The notes beneath the pieces are model-generated. The model was not told the DNA's origin, made no database searches, and saw only the letters and a list, made by a program, of their open reading frames with translations. From Faecalicatena faecalis (lineage in GTDB: Bacteria; Bacillota; Clostridia; Lachnospirales; Lachnospiraceae), in NCBI RefSeq assembly GCF_012524165.2, contig NZ_JABACJ020000018.1, forward strand, positions 39,967 through 103,966: DNA of 64,000 nucleotides. The letters are read 5' to 3'. Below, piece after piece: positions 35,759-45,017 of this stretch (position 1 is its first letter; the number at the start of each line of letters is the position of its first letter). Both the position numbers and the translations under genes were made by a program.

Positions 35759-38044
35759 TTATGAATTCAATGCCTGAATCAACTGCTCTAACATCTCCTT
35801 CTTCACTCCCGGTACAAAGCTCAAAATCTGACGCAATGGCATTCCTTCCATCATTGCCGCCATCATCTCATTACTGATTGCCCCGCTTCCATCCTGGGCC
35901 TCGGCTGACATTTCCTGGGCCGGGCCGCCTCCGGTAATCGATCCCATAGCCTGTTCCATGATTGCCTTTCCCTTTGGATCTGCCAGAATCTCACCCATTG
36001 TAGAATTAATGCTGTATACCTTCGGAATCACAGTCTCAGACTCCACCTGAACAAGCTTAGTCAGGACGATCTCCTGTGCAGATTTTCCGATCTGAATCTC
36101 ATATGCACCACTCTCCACATGCCAGTCATGAATTTCCACGCTCCAGTAGGCAAAGGCACGCTTATCCAGTGTAAATGTGACTGTCTTTGTTTCTCCCGGA
36201 TTTAATTCCACCTTATCAAAGCCGCGCAGTTCTCTGACTGGACGCTTCATCGCGCTTTCCTTTGCAGATACGTAAAGCTGTACTACTTCCTTTCCGGCAC
36301 ACGTCCCTGTATTGGTCACATCAACAGAGACCTTTAATGCTGTGCTCTCTTTAATCTCCTTCTGGTCCAGAACCAGATTGCTGTACTCGAATGTCGTATA
36401 GGACAGACCATATCCGAATGGGAATAGGACCTTCATATCCTTGGAAGCGTAATAACGGTATCCCACAAAAACACCTTCTGAGTATACAGATTTGTCATGC
36501 TCTCCGCCGTAAGTCAGATAACACGGTGTGTCTTCCAAACGCAGTGGAAAAGTCTCTGCAAGTCTTCCACTCGGATTTACATTTCCATAGAGAACATTGA
36601 CTACGGCACCGCCCACAGCCTGTCCGCCGAGGTAAGCCTCCACGACCGCTTTGACCTGGCCGATCCACGGCATTTCTACCGGAGAACCGTTATGAAGGAC
36701 TACTACTGTATTCGGCTGAACCTCTGCCACAGCCTCGATCAGACGGTTCTGACATCCTGGCAATCCCATGTGCTTCCGGTCATATCCCTCGGATTCGAAG
36801 CTGTCCGGCAGTCCGGCGAAAATAACGGCTGTATCCGCATTTTTTGCTGCCTCAACAGCCTCCTTGAACAGAGCCTCATCTGTCTCATCCTTAGTATCAT
36901 CAAATCCCTTTGCGTAGGATACATTCTCTGTTTTCCATGCACGGACTGCATCCAGAGCGGATTCTACCTTAAAGCTATTGATATGGGAACTTCCTCCTCC
37001 CTGATATCTTGGTGCCTCGGCATATTTTCCAATGAAGGCCGCCTTCGCCTCTTTCTTTAATGGAAGGATGGAACCTTCATTTTTCAGGAGTACAATACAT
37101 TCCTCTTCGATTTTTCTTGCGGTCTCGTGATCCTTCTCAAGATCAAACACTGCCTCTTTGTCACGGTTCTCTTCGAATCTGTATACAATATTCAGTATTC
37201 GCTCACAGGCCTGATCCAATATATCCTCATCAAGTGTTCCATCCTGAACAGCGGCCACGATCTCGGCATCTGTGATTCCAGAGGATGCCGGCATCTCAAG
37301 CTCACATCCCGCCTTCAGTGCGGCCACACGGTCATTCATTGCGCCCCAGTCCGTCATCACATATCCATCAAATCCCCATTCATCCCGAAGGATATCTGTG
37401 AGCATTTCCTTATTTTCACAGAGATAGGTTCCATTCAATTTGTTATAGGAATTCATGATAGTCCATGGCTTTTCTTTCTTCACCATTCCCTCAAAGGAAG
37501 CGAGGTAGATCTCGCGCATGGTTCTCTCATCCATCTCGGAGGAGCTGGTCATGCGGTGATATTCCTGGTTATTTGCCATAAAATGCTTCGGACTTGTGCC
37601 TACATGTTTGCTCTGCACACCATGCACAAGTGCCCCTGCAATCTCTGTAGATAAGAAAGGATCTTCAGAATAGTACTCGAAGTTCCTTCCACACAAAGGA
37701 GAACGCTTGATATTCATGGCTGGTCCTAATACGGTGCTGACACCTTCTGCCTGACATTCTTCCCCGATAGCTTCTCCCAACAATTCTACTGCTTCTCTGC
37801 TAAAACTGGACGCGGTGGCACAGCCTGCCGGGAAACACACTGCCCTGATACTGTCATTGACTCCCAAATGATCCGCCGCCTCATTCTGCTTGCGAAGCCC
37901 GTGAGGTCCGTCGCTCACCATTACTGCCGGGATTCCAAGACGCTCTACTGCTTTTGTATGCCAGAAATCTGCGCCGGAACATAATCCTGCTTTTTCTTCT
38001 AAAGTCATCTGTGCAATCAATTCTTTTAATTTCTGCTTTTCCAT
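35759..38044 (-). CDS. Glycoside hydrolase family 3, beta-glucosidase type
   Basis: 761 aa. Domain order is barrel (LIAQMTLEEKAGLCSGADFWHT, VSDGPHGLRKQ, KHFMANNQEYHRM), nucleophile Asp in GYVMTDWGAMNDR, alpha/beta sandwich, fibronectin type III-like domain (LKVSVDVTNTGTCAGKEVVQLYV). A final stretch of about 90 residues, rich in Met, Glu and Gly, is outside the normal enzyme core. No signal peptide, so it acts in the cytoplasm on imported oligosaccharides. Divergent AraC regulator and tandem repeats lie upstream; no sugar transporter adjoins. Confidence 0.93.
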   Translation of the reverse strand: MEKQKLKELIAQMTLEEKAGLCSGADFWHTKAVERLGIPAVMVSDGPHGLRKQNEAADHLGVNDSIRAVCFPAGCATASSFSREAVELLGEAIGEECQAEGVSTVLGPAMNIKRSPLCGRNFEYYSEDPFLSTEIAGALVHGVQSKHVGTSPKHFMANNQEYHRMTSSSEMDERTMREIYLASFEGMVKKEKPWTIMNSYNKLNGTYLCENKEMLTDILRDEWGFDGYVMTDWGAMNDRVAALKAGCELEMPASSGITDAEIVAAVQDGTLDEDILDQACERILNIVYRFEENRDKEAVFDLEKDHETARKIEEECIVLLKNEGSILPLKKEAKAAFIGKYAEAPRYQGGGSSHINSFKVESALDAVRAWKTENVSYAKGFDDTKDETDEALFKEAVEAAKNADTAVIFAGLPDSFESEGYDRKHMGLPGCQNRLIEAVAEVQPNTVVVLHNGSPVEMPWIGQVKAVVEAYLGGQAVGGAVVNVLYGNVNPSGRLAETFPLRLEDTPCYLTYGGEHDKSVYSEGVFVGYRYYASKDMKVLFPFGYGLSYTTFEYSNLVLDQKEIKESTALKVSVDVTNTGTCAGKEVVQLYVSAKESAMKRPVRELRGFDKVELNPGETKTVTFTLDKRAFAYWSVEIHDWHVESGAYEIQIGKSAQEIVLTKLVQVESETVIPKVYSINSTMGEILADPKGKAIMEQAMGSITGGGPAQEMSAEAQDGSGAISNEMMAAMMEGMPLRQILSFVPGVKKEMLEQLIQALNS

Positions 38045-38165
38045 CTAATTAACTCCTTTTCTACTATTTGGGCCGCCCTTACCGGGATGCTTTTTCATAC
38101 AGGCATGAACCGCATGACCTTTTGCCCCTGATATCTTATAAATTATCATATGCGTCATTCATAGT

Positions 38166-38202
38166 ATTGTAATTTTAATCATATTATTGTAAAATTAATC
38201 AT
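38166..38202. repeat. Tandem 17-base operator repeats between GH3 and AraC genes
   Basis: ATTGTAATTTTAATCAT (38166-38182) and ATTGTAAAATTAATCAT (38186-38202) are direct repeats with a 20-base period and two mismatches. AraC-type proteins often bind direct repeats about two helical turns apart. Position is about 55 bases before the AraC start and 120 before the GH3 start. Confidence 0.55.
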
Positions 38203-38256
38203 TCAGAGTTCATGCCTGATTATGGCATGGAAAACATTACATAAGGAGGCCTTCCA

Positions 38257-39453
38257 ATGATCGAAAACCTGCAGGAATTTTGCCGTCTGTTCTACACATC
38301 TACCTTTATCCCGGTAAATGTTTGCCGTACCCCCGGTACCGTACTGTATTCCTATCCCGAATATCAGAACAGTATCCTCAATATCACCTCTACACTGCCA
38401 TATATGCTTACGTTTCATAAAAATCCAGATTATTACCTTATGGAGTCCTTCTGCTATTTTGGCCAGATCAGCATCGAAGGCAGTGATGAATTTCTGATCA
38501 TCGGCCCCGTCTTTAGTGTTCCGGTCACAGAGTCTTCAATCCGCATGTTCATGAAGGAATGCGGTATTTCCATGGAATTTAAAGACGGCATCACAAGCTT
38601 TCTGAACAATACACCACGGATTTCGTTCAATCAGTTTACCCAGACACTGGCTTTCCTCCACCTCTCTCTAAACAATCAGACTGTGGATCTTGCCCGTCAT
38701 TTTCATCTGGATGATACGCCGTCATTGGAAGAGATTTCCACGATTCACTCCAGCCAGATTCATGATGCAAAGGAGGAACAGCTTTTCCACAATACCTATT
38801 CCTTTGAGCAGCAGTATCTGGAATGTGTAAAAAATGGGGAAACGATTCGTCTGAAAAAGCTGATGGATTCTGTAGAGCACCGATTGATTATGGGAAAAAT
38901 AGGCGATACGCTTCTGCGCAACGTAAAAAATCTGATGATAGCCTGCACGACGCTCACCACACGGGCCGCCATAGCGGGCGGCATGGATATCGAACAGGCC
39001 TATCAGCTCAGTGACGTATATATTAACGAAGGGGAAAAGATGCAGAGTGTAAAGGCACTTGCGACTCTGCAGCGCACCATGATCTTTGACTTTACAGAAC
39101 GGGTCGCAAAAAACAAGCTTCCCCACGGAATGTCCAAGGAAATCTCCGACTGCATCCAGTTCATTTCCCAACATACAAATGAACTGATCCGGGTGGATGA
39201 CGTGGCCGCCTTTGCCGGAAAAAGCAAGACCTACATCAGCCAGAAGTTCAAGAAAGAGCTGGGCTTCGATATCAGCAGCTTTATCATGCGGTGTAAGCTG
39301 GAAGAAGCAAAAAGCCTGCTTACATACTCTGATCAATCACTGAGTGAGATCAGCAGTTACCTCTGCTTCTCCAGCCAGGCTTATTTTCAAAATGTATTTA
39401 AGAAAAAATATGGCCTGACACCGATGCAGTATCGGAATCAGACCATCAAATAA
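38257..39453 (+). CDS. AraC-family transcriptional regulator
   Basis: 398 aa. The last 100 residues hold the two helix-turn-helix units (VDDVAAFAGKSKTYISQKFKKEL and SLSEISSYLCFSSQAYFQNVFKKKYG, ending LTPMQYRNQ). The N-terminal 280 residues are a helical sensor domain of a type common in Lachnospiraceae AraC proteins, without a cupin motif that I can see. ATG lies 5 bases after AAGGAGG. Divergent from the GH3 gene, so the likely role is control of that enzyme by a beta-glucoside signal. Confidence 0.9.
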   Translation: MIENLQEFCRLFYTSTFIPVNVCRTPGTVLYSYPEYQNSILNITSTLPYMLTFHKNPDYYLMESFCYFGQISIEGSDEFLIIGPVFSVPVTESSIRMFMKECGISMEFKDGITSFLNNTPRISFNQFTQTLAFLHLSLNNQTVDLARHFHLDDTPSLEEISTIHSSQIHDAKEEQLFHNTYSFEQQYLECVKNGETIRLKKLMDSVEHRLIMGKIGDTLLRNVKNLMIACTTLTTRAAIAGGMDIEQAYQLSDVYINEGEKMQSVKALATLQRTMIFDFTERVAKNKLPHGMSKEISDCIQFISQHTNELIRVDDVAAFAGKSKTYISQKFKKELGFDISSFIMRCKLEEAKSLLTYSDQSLSEISSYLCFSSQAYFQNVFKKKYGLTPMQYRNQTIK

Positions 39454-39528
39454 TACCATGTTACAGATACCGGATGTTCTGCTGAAGAATTCCCATTGCA
39501 CGCATCTTGATTCCCCCTTAGCTTCTTC

Positions 39529-40485
39529 CTAACATTCTTCCTGTATTCCCCTCTGCCTTTCCGACTCATTCTTTTCCGGGCTTTTCGGCCCTTTCAAAGG
39601 ATGTCCCGGTAAAAATGTAACCGTAATTGCCAGCTTTTGTTCCTCCCTAATCTCCGCCTTCACAGTGCCACCCATGCGCAGACATAATTCTTTGACAATG
39701 GCAAGCCCAAGCCCTGAGGAACCTTTCTTTCGTGTCTGGTCCGCCTTATAAAAGCGTTCGAAGATCTGCTCCACATCAATCGCTTTTGCATTCTCTATGG
39801 GATTCATAAAAGTAAGTGTTGTTCCCTTTTGGACAATACAAAGTCCCCCTGCGCCATGCAGGAGGGCGTTGTTAATCAGATTGCGGAAAATACGGGACAA
39901 AGCCTCCGGTGCCGCTGACACGCAGAGTGCTTCATCTTCGAACCGGATATCCGGCTCTATGCCCTTCTCTTCAAATACATGATATAGTCCAATCATACAC
40001 TCACTCAGAACAGGAAATACCGCCGTATCCCGGCATTCCAGTGAAAACTCCTCACTGGTAAGTTTGGTGTACAGAAACAGTTCTTCCAGCATATCCTTTA
40101 ATTCTGCGATCCGTTTTTCAATGATATTTTCATATCGAAGCTGCTTGGCGGAATCTGTACAGTCCTTAAGCATCTGCAGATAACCAGACGCACTCGTAAG
40201 GGGGGTTCGGATGTCATGTGCGATATCGGAAATAGACTGCTTCAACTGGTTCTGAGAACGGATATATCTTTGATCTCTTGCGTGGGAACCGGAAAAAATA
40301 TAATTCAGCTTCTGATAGAGCTGCACAAAAGCAGGGTTCCTCGTATTCGTCGTCAGTTCCATCTGGGAGCCTGCCTCCAATTGTTCCAGTTGGCTCTTAA
40401 GATGGTGGACTTCCCTGATATAAAGGATAAGCAGCGACGATAATATAATTACAATCAAAATCAATATCACAATGAGAACAAACAT
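39529..40485 (-). CDS. Sensor histidine kinase of second two-component/ABC module
   Basis: About 318 aa. A single membrane segment at the very N terminus (MFVLIVILILIVIILSSLLI), a coiled coil, H-box SISDIAHDIRTPLTSASGYL, and ATPase motifs NLINNALLHG and GSSGLGLAIVKELC. I start at this Met because AGGAGG lies 9 bases before it; a GTG 60 bases earlier has no site. With almost no extracytoplasmic loop, it must sense within the membrane or through the ABC permease encoded just upstream. Order is regulator, ATPase, permease, kinase. Confidence 0.9.
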   Translation of the reverse strand: MFVLIVILILIVIILSSLLILYIREVHHLKSQLEQLEAGSQMELTTNTRNPAFVQLYQKLNYIFSGSHARDQRYIRSQNQLKQSISDIAHDIRTPLTSASGYLQMLKDCTDSAKQLRYENIIEKRIAELKDMLEELFLYTKLTSEEFSLECRDTAVFPVLSECMIGLYHVFEEKGIEPDIRFEDEALCVSAAPEALSRIFRNLINNALLHGAGGLCIVQKGTTLTFMNPIENAKAIDVEQIFERFYKADQTRKKGSSGLGLAIVKELCLRMGGTVKAEIREEQKLAITVTFLPGHPLKGPKSPEKNESERQRGIQEEC

Positions 40486-40586
40486 CCACACGTTCCTCCT
40501 AAACCATCTTCCCGATGATACAGGCAGCTTCGCGACCTGCTCCACTGCCTGCTTATCAAATCAGGTTTCTCCGCAGCCTGTCTAGG

Positions 40587-41393
40587 TCAAATGTCCCTGC
40601 GCGTCAGTACAATTTTGCTGATCACCGTATAGATGACCAGAAATACAAGCCCGGTAATGCACGCCTGAAGACTATAGTTTCCTTCAAATGAACTGGGCAG
40701 TGATGCGAGATTGACATACAGGCTGTACTTTGTCAGCCACTGCAGGCCAAACAGACCAAGCAGGGCATTCAGAATCATCACGATCAATCCGCCGTTCAAA
40801 CAGATCGCCCCTGCGATTCCAGCCGCCTTACTGCGTGTCACAATACAGATCAGCATGGTCAGCGCAGATAAGCCATTTGTCACCATCCAGGCTGAAAACA
40901 GGTAAAACAGGATATCCGCTGTCGATGACCAGGCAAAAACACCGCCGCTGATCAGATTTAATGGCAGAAGTGTGATAAAAGATCCCACCAGATACAGCAA
41001 ATTAATCAGTATCAGACTACACATTTTGCTGAGAATATAATCCCACTTATTCTCATGGGCCGCCATGATATTCTTAATGAATCCACAGTCAAAATCTGTG
41101 CAGATGAACAGTGATGCAAGAATTCCAGTACTCACAGAGAAAAGTCCGCCTCCGATGGTTCCCTGACGGTACACTTCCAGGATGGAAGCCGTAGACAAGG
41201 CCTCTTTAATCTGGTCCGAGCCGGCGCTCAGCTCTGCCCCATACTGCATGATCAAATCTCTTAGAGTCGGGTTCGTAAGCAAAAGCAATATTCCAAATGT
41301 CATGAAGTTGCACAGTATCAGGGCGCCAAAGCAGATGTAAAAGCTCTTGCTGTGGACAATACGGTACAGATCCATACGCAGAAGATTAAGCAT
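40587..41393 (-). CDS. ABC permease of second two-component/ABC module
   Basis: About 268 aa with six hydrophobic segments; opens MLNLLRMDLYRIVHSKSFYICFG, the pattern of ABC-2 permeases with a cytosolic N-terminal helix. I start at the ATG 9 bases after AAGGGG, inside the end of the ATPase gene (8-base overlap). The family includes lantibiotic-immunity subunits (LanFEG type) and simple exporters. Substrate unknown. Confidence 0.85.
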   Translation of the reverse strand: MLNLLRMDLYRIVHSKSFYICFGALILCNFMTFGILLLLTNPTLRDLIMQYGAELSAGSDQIKEALSTASILEVYRQGTIGGGLFSVSTGILASLFICTDFDCGFIKNIMAAHENKWDYILSKMCSLILINLLYLVGSFITLLPLNLISGGVFAWSSTADILFYLFSAWMVTNGLSALTMLICIVTRSKAAGIAGAICLNGGLIVMILNALLGLFGLQWLTKYSLYVNLASLPSSFEGNYSLQACITGLVFLVIYTVISKIVLTRRDI

Positions 41394-42306
41394 GGTGTGC
41401 ACCCCCTTCCATCAGATCCAGGAAATATTCCTCCAGATCCATCCGGTGCAGGCTGTTGGAATGAACCGCAATCCCGTTCTGCACGAGTAGTGCAGTCAGA
41501 GGCGCCGACTCCTGAAAGTCGAAAACATGGAGCTGGTTTCTACCAAACACCTCATAAACCGCTTCCGGGTAATGCTCCGAAATCAGGGCTGCTGTCCTGT
41601 CGGCATCGTCTACCTTGAGATCCAGATAATCTCTGCACTGCTCCTCCAGCTTCTGTCTGGAAATCTGACGGATCAGTTCACCTTCCTTGATGATTCCATA
41701 GCGGGTGGCGAGCTTGCTCAGTTCTCCTAAGATATGGGAACTAATAATAATTGTCTTTCCTACCTCCGCATTCAACCGAATCAGACATTCCCGGACTTCC
41801 CGAATCCCCTCCGGGTCCAGGCCGTTGATGGGCTCGTCGAGAATTAAAAGGTCCGGATTCCCCAGTAGTGCCATGGCGATTCCCAGCCTCTGCTTCATTC
41901 CCATGGAAAACTGTCTCACCTTCTTCTTCCCGGTCCCGGATAAGTTCATCAGATCCAGAATCGTATCCACACTGCGCAGATCCGTAAGCCCCAGACACTT
42001 GGCATTCAAGACCATGTTGTCTCTGGCGGTCATATGAGGATACAACCCGGCCTCCTCGATCAGCATCCCTACCCTGCGGCGTGCAGTCTGGTCCTTCACA
42101 GATGAACCATAGAGCGAGATTTCTCCCTCCGTCGGATGTACCAGTCCACAGCACATCTTTAATGTGGTAGACTTGCCGGAACCGTTCCGGCCGATAAATC
42201 CATAGATGTCACCGGACTTCACCTCCATATTGAGGTGGCTCACGGCGGCTTTTGTGCCGTATATCTTCGTTAAATTATTTGTTCTGACTGCATATTCTGT
42301 ATTCAT
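41386..42306 (-). CDS. ABC ATPase of second two-component/ABC module
   Basis: 306 aa. Walker A FIGRNGSGKSTTLKM, signature VRQFSMGMKQRLGIAMAL, Walker B LLILDEPINGLDPEGI, switch His in IISSHILGELS. The Ser-Met-Gly-Met-Lys form of the signature and the length match the bacitracin/lantibiotic immunity (BcrA/LanF) group. ATG follows AAAGGAG. The C-terminal 80 residues are a small extra domain usual for the group. Confidence 0.92.
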   Translation of the reverse strand: MNTEYAVRTNNLTKIYGTKAAVSHLNMEVKSGDIYGFIGRNGSGKSTTLKMCCGLVHPTEGEISLYGSSVKDQTARRRVGMLIEEAGLYPHMTARDNMVLNAKCLGLTDLRSVDTILDLMNLSGTGKKKVRQFSMGMKQRLGIAMALLGNPDLLILDEPINGLDPEGIREVRECLIRLNAEVGKTIIISSHILGELSKLATRYGIIKEGELIRQISRQKLEEQCRDYLDLKVDDADRTAALISEHYPEAVYEVFGRNQLHVFDFQESAPLTALLVQNGIAVHSNSLHRMDLEEYFLDLMEGGAHHA

Positions 42307-42419
42307 GGCAGCTCCTTTCTTTGCCTTATAGCGTACTTATGATTCTCATCCCTGTACGCTCATCCTTTGCTGTTATCTACAGTGTAACCGCGCAGGATTC
42401 AAAAATCGCAAAGAAAAGG

Positions 42420-43082
42420 TTAAGAAAGTTTAAAGCCCATCCCCCATACCGTCTGTATATAGGCATCCGTTCCGCTTGCCTTTAGCTTGGAGCGAATGTT
42501 GCTGATGTGCACATTGATCGTCTTATCTTCGATATAGACCTCATCCCCCCAGGCATATTCGTAGATGACCTGCTTGGTAAAGACCTTCCTGGGGTGCTTA
42601 CAGAGCAGTTCCAGAATCTTGAATTCATGCTTCGTAAAATCGATGTTCTTCCCCGATACCCTCATCTCCTGTGTCTCCGGGTCCAGTGACCACTCCTTAT
42701 AATGAATGACACTATCGGAGTCAAAGGTCTGCGTGCTGCGAAGCTGGACCTGGATACGCACGAGAAGCTCCCGCAGGTCAAAGGGCTTACAGATATAGTC
42801 GTTCGCCCCAGAAGATAAAAGCTCCACCTTGCTGTCCAGTTCATTCTTCGCGGACAGCACAATGACAGGGCCTTTTCCCGCGAAGGTATGAATCAGCTCC
42901 TCCCCGGTCTGCCCCGGAAGCATCAGGTCCAGAAGGATCAGGTCAAAGTGCTCCATCTGGAAGCGCAGGGCACCCTCCGTTCCTGAAAATGCCTGGGTGC
43001 AGGCGTAGTTGTTCTCCTGTAGATATTCAAAGATCATATTGTTGATATTTGGGTCGTCTTCAATGATTAGTATGGACTGCAT
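42420..43082 (-). CDS. OmpR-family response regulator of second module
   Basis: About 220 aa. Receiver QSILIIEDDPNINNMIFEYL, Asp in LILLDLMLPGQTG, Lys in YICKPFDLRE; winged helix with FTKHEFKILELLCKHPRKVFT and DKTINVHISNIRSKL. I start at MQSILIIEDD, 6 bases after AGAGGAG; the longest frame adds 27 residues of non-receiver sequence. Upstream a weak promoter TTGCTT, 18 bases, TATCAT can be read on the minus strand. First gene of the four-gene module. Confidence 0.92.
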   Translation of the reverse strand: MQSILIIEDDPNINNMIFEYLQENNYACTQAFSGTEGALRFQMEHFDLILLDLMLPGQTGEELIHTFAGKGPVIVLSAKNELDSKVELLSSGANDYICKPFDLRELLVRIQVQLRSTQTFDSDSVIHYKEWSLDPETQEMRVSGKNIDFTKHEFKILELLCKHPRKVFTKQVIYEYAWGDEVYIEDKTINVHISNIRSKLKASGTDAYIQTVWGMGFKLS

Positions 43083-43194
43083 GGGGGGCTCCTCTTCATT
43101 TCTCATTTTCCAGCATGTAACTTTAATATGATTATGATACCATGAACTAAGGGATAGAAGCAATGCAGAAATATTGCACTGGTTATTCTATGGT

Positions 43195-43208
43195 CAACAT
43201 GCTATAAT
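43195..43208 (+). promoter_or_regulatory. Putative promoter of the MNT-HEPN pair
   Basis: Extended -10 TGCTATAAT ends at 43208; no good -35. About 47 bases before the MNT start. Confidence 0.4.
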
Positions 43209-43254
43209 CTTTTGAAGAAGTATCAGATTTATTTTCCGAAAGAACGTATATGTT

Positions 43255-43641
43255 ATGGGTAAAAATATTCAGGAGTATATTCACCATCATGGAGAGAACC
43301 TTTGGGACTTTGACATTCTTTTCAATTTGGACTACGAAAATGTAAATCACATCCATCCTTTAAAACAAAAGGATGTTGCGGCACTTATAACAGCTGTAAA
43401 AGAAGATCCTCATGTTATCGGAATTATAGTTTTTGGAAGTGCCATACACTTTAACTGTCATTCCGCAAGTGATCTGGATGTATTAATTATCAAAGATGAT
43501 ACCAGGTTGGGAATTGATGCCTGTTTGGATCAAATAGAAAGTGATTTAGATATTATTTTTAATACCAAATTGGGTGAACGCCTGAAAAACGAGATAGCAA
43601 AGACTGGTGTTATTGTATATAGGAGGGACAACGATGTGTGA
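43255..43641 (+). CDS. MNT-type nucleotidyltransferase (likely antitoxin)
   Basis: 128 aa, minimal nucleotidyltransferase fold. The catalytic motif is FGSAIHFNCHSASDLDVLII (Gly-Ser, then Asp-Leu-Asp), with the third acidic residue in DLDIIF. In MntA-HepT type systems such a protein AMPylates the HEPN partner and neutralises it. The reading frame is richer in A and T than the ABC genes on both sides. Overlaps the HEPN gene by 8 bases. Ribosome site weak (GAAAG). Confidence 0.85.
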   Translation: MGKNIQEYIHHHGENLWDFDILFNLDYENVNHIHPLKQKDVAALITAVKEDPHVIGIIVFGSAIHFNCHSASDLDVLIIKDDTRLGIDACLDQIESDLDIIFNTKLGERLKNEIAKTGVIVYRRDNDV

Positions 43642-44245
43642 TATTCGGTATTTTAAATCAGCATATCATTGTTATGATGTTGCAATGCATCTCATGCAAT
43701 ACTATAACAATGATGAAATGTATCTAAATGATGTAGCTTATAATCTGCAGCAGTGCATTGAAAAAACATTGAAGGCCTTTCTGGAATGTAAGGGTGTTAC
43801 TGTTCCCCAGACACATAATATATTTAAGTTAATTACGATGTCACGGAATCATGGTTCCGTAGTTGTTATCACAGACTGGATTGAACAAAATCAGTATGAA
43901 ATTGCCGCCTGGGAATCCGACAAAAGATATAATTTTGATATTCGCCTTGAGGCAGACCGAATCCAGACCGGGCTACAGGAAGTGAAAAGATTCCTGGATC
44001 TGAATCATATGAGTTATGAGCTGAACCCTGAATTAGATGAGATCGCCAAAGATAAATTAAGTAAAAAGCTTCCTAAGAATCTGATAATACATGATAATTT
44101 CGAATGGAACTGCTATTATAATATTTTCAAAAACAGATCATGGCATTTGCATTCAAAGCACTGCTTCGCTGCTAATAAAGCCGACAGGAATTTTCACACT
44201 TCCGGCCGGCTTTTTGGTTTTACAGCGGCAGATCCCTCTTACTGA
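43634..44245 (+). CDS. HEPN-domain protein (likely RNase toxin partner)
   Basis: About 203 aa from MCDIRYFKSAYHCYDVAM, 6 bases after AGGAGGG. Residues 5-130 fit the HEPN helical bundle (VAYNLQQCIEKTLKAFLECKG and PQTHNIFKL), and RFLDLNH gives the Rx4-6H pattern of catalytic HEPN RNases. The last 70 residues have no similarity that I recognise, and the final 23 are read through a convergent terminator hairpin into the end of the neighbouring permease gene (26-base overlap). The tail may result from a frameshift or lost stop. Confidence 0.8.
   Translation: MCDIRYFKSAYHCYDVAMHLMQYYNNDEMYLNDVAYNLQQCIEKTLKAFLECKGVTVPQTHNIFKLITMSRNHGSVVVITDWIEQNQYEIAAWESDKRYNFDIRLEADRIQTGLQEVKRFLDLNHMSYELNPELDEIAKDKLSKKLPKNLIIHDNFEWNCYYNIFKNRSWHLHSKHCFAANKADRNFHTSGRLFGFTAADPSY
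44177..44216. terminator. Bidirectional terminator between HEPN and ABC permease genes
   Basis: AAAGCCGACAGGAA (44177-44190) pairs with TTCCGGCCGGCTTT (44201-44214), two mismatches; T-runs follow on the plus strand and A-rich sequence precedes. It lies inside the HEPN reading frame. Confidence 0.7.
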
Positions 44246-45017
44246 ACCTGACGATTCCAATCCCCATGAGCGTAAGCCCGACCGCATACAGGATCACACA
44301 GGTCATCCACGCTTCCCCGTCTCCTGCTGCCAGTCCATCCACATGGAACAGGGTCAGAGGCGTCGCATATTTCAGATTCTCGAATTTATCCCCCACCTGT
44401 GAGATCATCTGCACAAGAACGGAATATACTACAACTGCCGTACTGATTCCAGAAGAAGTCCTGGATTCATTGCAGAAACAGGATGCACAGAAACAAGCCC
44501 CTCCAAAGAAGACCAGCAGTCCTAAAAGCCCCACATTCACTCTCAGGAAAGCCGCCGTCTCCATCTCTCCCGGAAACAGAACTTCACTGACCAACAGGAC
44601 CAGAGCGGTAATATACACCACCATGACCACCAGAGCCGTCAGCATAAAGACACCCTGTGTAAGCATGATATTCCAGCGTTTCTTAGGTACTGCCAGCAGA
44701 TATGCCATGGACCCGTTGTCCACATACTTTGCCGCCAGCCGGTTGCAAAGGATGATAATGAATACTCCCGGAAATGCCACATAAAGCATCCCATATAAAT
44801 ATCCTGACACAAACTCCAACAGGGTGGTCCCCACATCCAGCATTCCAAACGCCGCAAACAGATCCGGCATACTCTCTGCCATCATTTTCAGGCTGTCCCC
44901 CAGCTTCGGATCGAACATCATCGTGATCATCGTGCCATACATACTGAGCACCGCAAGGAAAATCACAAGCAGCAGCCAGTTGGATTTGATTTCTTTCTTA
45001 AATAAAGTCGCACTCAT
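44220..45017 (-). CDS. ABC-2 permease of TetR-controlled exporter
   Basis: 265 aa, six membrane segments; opens MSATLFKKEIKSNWLLLVIF, an ABC-2 family N terminus with the cytosolic helix. Its ATG shares one base with the ATPase stop (TAATG). Residues near 130-150 (PKKRWNIMLTQGVFMLTALVV) are the usual coupling region. With the ATPase and TetR gene it forms a three-gene drug-export type operon. Confidence 0.87.
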   Translation of the reverse strand: MSATLFKKEIKSNWLLLVIFLAVLSMYGTMITMMFDPKLGDSLKMMAESMPDLFAAFGMLDVGTTLLEFVSGYLYGMLYVAFPGVFIIILCNRLAAKYVDNGSMAYLLAVPKKRWNIMLTQGVFMLTALVVMVVYITALVLLVSEVLFPGEMETAAFLRVNVGLLGLLVFFGGACFCASCFCNESRTSSGISTAVVVYSVLVQMISQVGDKFENLKYATPLTLFHVDGLAAGDGEAWMTCVILYAVGLTLMGIGIVRFSKRDLPL

